Shown: positions 61,015 to 64,000 of the stretch, one piece after another | Position numbering within the stretch: the first letter of the stretch is position 1 | Layout of the letters: each line of letters starts with the position of its first letter | NCBI GenBank assembly: GCA_002862435.1 | Contig: PKDC01000052.1 | Location: forward strand, 41,997-105,996 | Direction of reading: 5' to 3' | Source: Pseudomonadota bacterium | Lineage (GTDB): Bacteria; Pseudomonadota; Gammaproteobacteria; UBA5335 | Length of the DNA stretch: 64,000 nt | Notes under the pieces: generated by a model | Told to the model about the DNA's origin: nothing | Database searches by the model: none | The model's input: only the letters and a program-made list of their open reading frames with translations | Position numbers and translations under genes: made by a program

Positions 61015-64000
61015 TTGTTTCGAGGCATGCTGGTGTCGCTGCCCCAGAAAAGGGGCGTGGGAAAGCTGGAAGCGGTAGTGGGAGGCACGTGTTCCGTTGC
61101 TGTTTTCCGGTCGATCATTCGATCGGAGATAGTCCAGTTTCCCGTCGCGGCTCTTAGCCGCGCCTACTTGAGCCCTCAGACCCGTGTCTACGTTCGCGAC
61201 GACGAGCGCTTTCGTGTCGGCCGGGTGACCGATTTCCTGATTGGTCAGAATGGGCTGGTCGACTACGAGGTGAGGTTTCCCAACGGGAGGCGGGCGGACT
61301 TCAGCGAGCTTTCCCTGTTCATACGGCCGTGGAGCGCGCCCGATGATCCGGCTGAAGTCCTGGCTAGAGGTGGCGCGGAAAGCCAGTTTCTCCACGATCG
61401 CCGCCAGGCGGCCGTTCTACCGCTTTTGAACCTTCGCGCCGCCGCTCAAGGAATGACGGCACTCATATCCGCAGGCATCGAACTGGCCGCGCATCAGGTG
61501 GCTGCTGTCCGTCGTGTTCTAACAGATCCGATACAACGTTACCTTCTGGCGGATGAGGTCGGCCTTGGGAAGACCATCGAGGCCGGCCTAGTCGTTCGGC
61601 AACACCTGATCGACAACCCTGAGACGAGCGTGATTGTGGCGGTGCCCGCTCACTTATGCATGCAGTGGCGCCTTGAACTTGCGACCAAACTTCGGCTGGA
61701 TCAGTTCGGCGACAGCGTTGAAGTCATAGCCCACGCCGACCTAGATCGCGTTCGGCGCGTACCCGACATCCTCGTTGTTGATGAGGCGCATCATCTTGTG
61801 GGAATCGAAGCAGGCGACCTCGCGCCAGCCGCCGCGAAACTCCGTGTCCTCGCCAACGAAGCGCCTGTCCTGCTTCTCCTCTCCGCGACGCCCGCACTTG
61901 GCGACGAGGCTCGATTTCTGGCGCTCTTGAACTTGCTTGACCCTACCTCTCATCCACTCGACGACGTTGAAGGTTTCCGGCGTAAGCTTGAGGGACGGCG
62001 AGAGATTGGGCGCTTGTTGCTCGGTCTGGATCCTGAGGCACCGGGACTGGTACTCCGGCAGCGCAGCACCGAGATGGAGCGGCTGTTTCCGGACGACTTG
62101 ACGATCAGAGAACTCGCTCCCAAACTCGTCGCGGCAACCCGAGAGGCGCCTGCCGAGGTGCCTGCGCTTTGCGCTGCGCTCAAGAGCCACATCGCCGACA
62201 GCTATCGGATCCACCAGCGTCTGATCCGATCGCGTCGCGCCGATGCGCAGGGCTGGGCGTTTAATCCTCGCGGAAGTTGGAACAATTTAGAACCCACCTT
62301 CGCCCATGTTCGAATCGAGGCTGATGGCAGCGCCTGGGTTGAGCCTTTGCTTCCGGTGTTGGAGGAGTGGCGTTTCGCCGCTGTTGAGGCCGCCGCTGGC
62401 GATGAGCAAGGACTCAACTGGACAGCGCGTCGTTACGCTGAGTTGCTGAGCGCGGCAGCACAGGGCCGGAGAGCGCTCACTGATTGGATCGTGGGAGATG
62501 GACCTCGACCTGCCTTTGCCGACGAACCATCAATCCTCGCCCGGCTTGCGTTGCTTGCCGCGGAAAGCGGCATAGATAACGACTACGCCACAGCTTGCGA
62601 GAGCACACGACGTCTGATTCGCAGTCTTCGCGCCGAGGGCAAGTGTCCTAAGATCATCGCGTTCTCATCGTCCGCGGCCGGCGCAAGTGCCTTCCACACT
62701 GCCCTGCTGGACACCTTGGAGGATTGCGAGGTCCTTCTTCTGAGCGGCGATGGTGCGACAGCGGATGAGGCAACCGTCACCGCGTTCACTTCACCCCGTG
62801 CCTCGGCGGTGTTGATCTGCGGTCGAAATGGCGAGGAGGGGCTCAATCTCACGTGTGCGCATGCCATCGTCCACCTCGATTTACCAATGGCAGCCGCGCG
62901 GATTGAGCAGCGAATAGGTCGCTTGGATCGGTTCGGAAGGCGGCTCGGCGTCGTGCGGCACAGGATCATGCTTCCCGCAGACGACGACGACAGCCCGTGG
63001 ACTGGCTGGGCAGACTTTCTTAGTGAGGGCCTCGCCCTATTTCATCGTTCTATCAGCGACGTCCAGTTTCTGCTTGAAGGCTTCGAGCTGCGCCTCTTTC
63101 GTGTGCTGCTTGAGCACGGTCCAAGCGGCGTGCAAGCTCTCTCGGCCGAAGTCCGCGACGCAATCCGCGAGGAACGCCGCTCCCAGGACGAGCAGTACGC
63201 GCTAGACCGCATCGCGCTTGCCGAAGAACCCGTCGAGACGTTCATTGAGACGCTAGAAGCGGCAGAGGAAGACGAAGCCGCGCTAGAGAGCGGCGTCGAT
63301 CAATGGCTGCTGGGTGCGCTGCTCATGAAGAAGCAACCGGTCGCGTGGCCAGCGCAGGATCCGTTCAAGCTTTGCGCGACGAAGGAAACGCTCGTTCCAA
63401 GGCTGCCATGGCTGGAAGCATTCAATCTGGAACAGACGCGCGCGCTGACCTGGCGCCGGCGGATCGCGACCGCTCATCCGGAGGCCATGCTTCTAAGGCC
63501 GGGAACACCGCTCTTGGACTTGGTCGAGCGCTTCACACGCTGGGACGATCGCGGAACCGCATTCGTCACATGGAGAACCGCGGCGGAGTGGGCACATGAC
63601 CTATGGATTGGCTTCCGGCTCTGCTTCGTGCTCGAGCCTGACGTTCCAATCTCTGACATGTTCGCCCCGAGCAGGGCTGAACTAGCTGCCCTGCGACGGG
63701 CCCAGCGCTACCTGCCCCCTCGTACGTTGAGCGTTTACGTGGACATCGATGGCTTCGCCGTCCAGGATCCCACACTACTCTCCATTTTGATGAGACCTTA
63801 TCGTCGCGCCGATGAGGATGCGGGGAGCATCGTCGATCTGAACTTGGCGAGCCGGCCGCATATCCTAGCCAGTGTTATCGATCCGGCCTCCTTCGGCGAC
63901 CTCTGCCGATCGGTTCGCGATCGCTGCCGCGGTGCCCTACTCGCTGAGAAGTCGCTGGGTTACGCAGTCGCCGCCGCCGAGCGCCTCGCCACGGCAGAGG
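61015..64000 (+). CDS. dpdE: SNF2-type helicase DpdE (5' part, runs off the window)
   Basis: At least 995 residues, open to the window edge. An N-terminal beta-rich domain (about 10-100) with RVYVRDDERFRVGRVTDF is followed by a DEAH/SNF2 helicase core: Walker A LADEVGLGKTIEAGL (K186), DEAH in LVVDEAHHLV (256-259), LLLLSATPAL, and the C-terminal half with LICGRNGEEGLNLT and RIEQRIGRLDRFGR (motif VI, about 629-642). DpdE in Salmonella is needed for restriction of unmodified DNA. I chose the TTG at 61015 because GGGAGG (61004-61009) is five bases upstream; the ATG at 61027 would be 17 bases away. 84 bases separate it from queE. Confidence 0.83.
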   Translation, partial: MFRGMLVSLPQKRGVGKLEAVVGGTCSVAVFRSIIRSEIVQFPVAALSRAYLSPQTRVYVRDDERFRVGRVTDFLIGQNGLVDYEVRFPNGRRADFSELSLFIRPWSAPDDPAEVLARGGAESQFLHDRRQAAVLPLLNLRAAAQGMTALISAGIELAAHQVAAVRRVLTDPIQRYLLADEVGLGKTIEAGLVVRQHLIDNPETSVIVAVPAHLCMQWRLELATKLRLDQFGDSVEVIAHADLDRVRRVPDILVVDEAHHLVGIEAGDLAPAAAKLRVLANEAPVLLLLSATPALGDEARFLALLNLLDPTSHPLDDVEGFRRKLEGRREIGRLLLGLDPEAPGLVLRQRSTEMERLFPDDLTIRELAPKLVAATREAPAEVPALCAALKSHIADSYRIHQRLIRSRRADAQGWAFNPRGSWNNLEPTFAHVRIEADGSAWVEPLLPVLEEWRFAAVEAAAGDEQGLNWTARRYAELLSAAAQGRRALTDWIVGDGPRPAFADEPSILARLALLAAESGIDNDYATACESTRRLIRSLRAEGKCPKIIAFSSSAAGASAFHTALLDTLEDCEVLLLSGDGATADEATVTAFTSPRASAVLICGRNGEEGLNLTCAHAIVHLDLPMAAARIEQRIGRLDRFGRRLGVVRHRIMLPADDDDSPWTGWADFLSEGLALFHRSISDVQFLLEGFELRLFRVLLEHGPSGVQALSAEVRDAIREERRSQDEQYALDRIALAEEPVETFIETLEAAEEDEAALESGVDQWLLGALLMKKQPVAWPAQDPFKLCATKETLVPRLPWLEAFNLEQTRALTWRRRIATAHPEAMLLRPGTPLLDLVERFTRWDDRGTAFVTWRTAAEWAHDLWIGFRLCFVLEPDVPISDMFAPSRAELAALRRAQRYLPPRTLSVYVDIDGFAVQDPTLLSILMRPYRRADEDAGSIVDLNLASRPHILASVIDPASFGDLCRSVRDRCRGALLAEKSLGYAVAAAERLATAE

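Overview
The window is a chromosomal segment of a Gram-negative, free-living gammaproteobacterium. Evidence: the surE-pcm-yqaA-nlpD-rpoS operon, the rpsU-yqeY-dnaG-rpoD macromolecular synthesis operon, secB-gpsA beside envC-ctpA, and the tRNA-Gly/tRNA-Cys pair. The genus cannot be fixed from the sequence. A RegB/RegA redox two-component system, a class I (FbaB-type) aldolase and a type 1B-like dihydroorotate dehydrogenase suggest a metabolically flexible environmental organism (inference).

Layout. (1) 1-7200, core: 5' part of alaC, an Mth938-fold gene, the rpoS operon (minus strand), an Smr-domain gene and an ABC-F ATPase (uup). (2) 7299-19401, iron acquisition: a Fur-box-like site, then a tightly coupled operon for an NRPS-independent hydroxamate siderophore: PLP decarboxylase, amine N-monooxygenase, MFS exporter, a fused acyltransferase/NIS synthetase resembling BibC of bisucaberin biosynthesis, and a membrane acyltransferase-like protein. 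A second Fur-like site precedes a TonB-dependent receptor, a small membrane protein and a PepSY-TM (reductase-like) protein. (3) 19412-29274, core: glycerophosphodiesterase, tRNA-Ile(CAT), rpoD, dnaG, yqeY, rpsU, and divergently tsaD, folB, folK, glmS. (4) 29298-29787, a scar: a 0.3-kb element with IS21-like repeated ends but no transposase, abutting the C-terminal remnant of an OmpW-family porin. (5) 29931-51904, core and housekeeping: rsmJ, gamma carbonic anhydrase, regBA, DJ-1, ctpA, envC, rhodanese, grxC, secB, gpsA, trmL, pyrD, an RRM protein, an unrecognised secreted protein, an OmpR/QseC-type two-component pair, rhlE, fbaB, HIT, Usp and an EmrAB-MarR efflux set. (6) 52027-64000, a genomic island beside tRNA-Cys: a decayed P4-type integrase, a frameshifted companion ORF, an IS3 OrfA scrap, and then an intact plus-strand operon.

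That last operon is the most interesting content. It is a 7-deazaguanine DNA modification (Dpd) locus: a YaaA-like protein (DpdC candidate), two different DGQHR (DpdB-type) proteins flanking a TGT-like DpdA, the preQ0 precursor enzymes QueC, QueD and QueE, and the start of an SNF2-type helicase (DpdE) that runs off the window. QueC/D/E would supply preQ0, DpdA with DpdB would place it in DNA, DpdC would convert the nitrile to the amide, and DpdE plus genes beyond the window would form the restriction side. The QueD is unusual: three tandem T-fold modules in one 369-residue chain, none with a complete catalytic set, but with complementary residues (Cys in modules 1 and 2, Asp-His in module 3). 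This suggests a composite active site inside one polypeptide.
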